Positions 5,598 through 6,323 of a stretch of DNA of 6,323 bases are shown here, piece by piece. Each line of letters begins with the position of its first letter. Position 1 is the first letter of the stretch. A program made the translations under genes and the position numbers. This stretch comes from Candidatus Aegiribacteria sp. (lineage in GTDB: Bacteria; Fermentibacterota; Fermentibacteria; Fermentibacterales; Fermentibacteraceae). The notes under the pieces were generated by a model. It worked only from the letters and a program-made list of their open reading frames with translations. It made no database searches and had not been told where the DNA came from. Location: assembly GCA_021107345.1 (NCBI GenBank), contig JAIOSX010000289.1, positions 1-6,323 on the forward strand, read 5' to 3'.

Positions 5598-6323
5598 ATG
5601 AGAATTATAGCAGCAGTAGCATTGATGATTGTTTTCATAAGCTGTGGCGGAGAAGAGACGACCGGGGAAATTCCGGGAGAAGCCGCTTCCGATGTTCCGA
5701 CAGTCTATCTCGTTCCCGTGGATTCCATCGGGATTGAAATGGGCGACTCCTTATACGTAATGGGAGCAATAGAAGGGCTTGCATACGGTCCCGACGGCAA
5801 TATTGCGATACTTGACTGTGCCTATGCATGTGTTCGAATCTATTCTCAGGAGGGTGAGTACCAGAGGCAGATAGGCAGTAGGGGCAACGGTCCGGGAGAG
5901 CTTCAGAGCATTGCGTTTCTTGGAATTTCCGAAGACGGTCATGTTTATCTGACAGGTGACGGTGCCGATATACTCGGAGTACACCAGTTCGACTATCACA
6001 CAGGCGAATGGCTCGGTTCACTACCTTCTCTGGGAACCCCTCCCACCTGCATTGAAGGTGCCGAAGACAGCTTCTACGTCAGGAAGGACCTCAATTTTGA
6101 TGTCTCCTCCGGGGAACCTATGATATTGATAAGCATAGCGAAGTATGCCATTGGTGATGAGGAACCTGTAATAACTTATATAGAAGATACAGCACCATTT
6201 AACCCCGCTGATATGACTTCAATGATTGAACTTGTCTGGTACGGTTACGATGTGGCTGCTGACTTCTCAGGAAATACTTACATATCGCCCAGATCTTCCG
6301 AGGAAGCTGTGGTTATCATCTAC
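5598..6323 (+). CDS. Lipoprotein with 6-bladed beta-propeller (NHL-like) repeats (partial, C-terminus outside window)
   Basis: The frame is open from ATG 5598 to the right edge, giving 242 residues. GGGAGG five bases upstream makes this a strong start. The N-terminus MRIIAAVALMIVFISC is a short lipoprotein signal peptide with Cys16 as the probable lipidated residue (FISC; Phe at -3 is less common than Leu), followed by Gly-Gly and an acidic linker. From about residue 34 the sequence looks like propeller blades: 'GLAYGPDGNIAILD' (60-73), 'VRIYSQEGEYQRQIG' (79-93) and the characteristic 'GRGxGPGEL'-type turn seen here as 'SRGNGPGELQSI' (94-105), then 'ISEDGHVYLTGDG' (110-122) and 'ADFSGNTYIS' (221-230). 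Such proteins (compare PF17170) sit on the envelope; the function of most is unknown, and ligand or protein binding is the usual guess. An in-frame ATG at 5550 lacks a ribosome-binding site and would spoil the signal peptide. Confidence 0.88.
   Translation, partial: MRIIAAVALMIVFISCGGEETTGEIPGEAASDVPTVYLVPVDSIGIEMGDSLYVMGAIEGLAYGPDGNIAILDCAYACVRIYSQEGEYQRQIGSRGNGPGELQSIAFLGISEDGHVYLTGDGADILGVHQFDYHTGEWLGSLPSLGTPPTCIEGAEDSFYVRKDLNFDVSSGEPMILISIAKYAIGDEEPVITYIEDTAPFNPADMTSMIELVWYGYDVAADFSGNTYISPRSSEEAVVIIY

Noticed and set aside
5417..6021. Minus-strand open frames across the AT-rich block and inside the lipoprotein gene.
   Set aside because: One is a product of low-complexity AT-rich sequence, the others lie opposite a convincing gene and show no recognisable domain.

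Overview
The window most likely comes from a diderm (outer-membrane) bacterium of roughly even base composition. It probably belongs to the Bacteroidota/FCB assemblage or one of the poorly cultured phyla near it. Three things point there: a gingipain-type (C25) protease with a C-terminal tail like those of type IX secretion cargo, a patatin phospholipase fused to a POTRA domain and an outer-membrane barrel, and a lipoprotein with 6-bladed beta-propeller repeats. The phylum is inference. No rRNA, tRNA, transposase, CRISPR array or phage gene was seen.

Layout, left to right. (1) 1-694, minus strand: the N-terminal 231 residues of an exported protein with one divergent repeat resembling cell-wall-binding repeat 2; the gene runs off the left edge. 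(2) 790-812: an intrinsic terminator for the next gene. (3) 834-2783, minus: a C25-family secreted cysteine protease. (4) 2784-2901: an AT-rich divergent promoter region. (5) 2902-5025, plus: the patatin/POTRA/barrel protein. (6) 5029-5373, plus: a small cupin, translationally linked to the patatin gene by a perfect Shine-Dalgarno sequence that overlaps the patatin stop codon. (7) 5374-5597: a gene-free stretch with an AT-rich block, a promoter with a consensus -35 box and a hairpin-forming leader. (8) 5598-6323, plus: an exported lipoprotein with a beta-propeller, running off the right edge.

Four of the five genes encode proteins of the cell envelope or cell surface. Only the cupin lacks an export signal. 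The patatin and cupin genes look like a two-gene operon; the other genes appear to be transcribed separately.

No clearly new multi-gene system can be proven from the sequence alone. The best leads are the patatin-cupin junction, where the cupin seems to begin at a CTG codon directly after the patatin stop codon and in the same frame; the loss of the usual metal ligands in that cupin; and a cell-wall-binding-type repeat in an apparently diderm organism.
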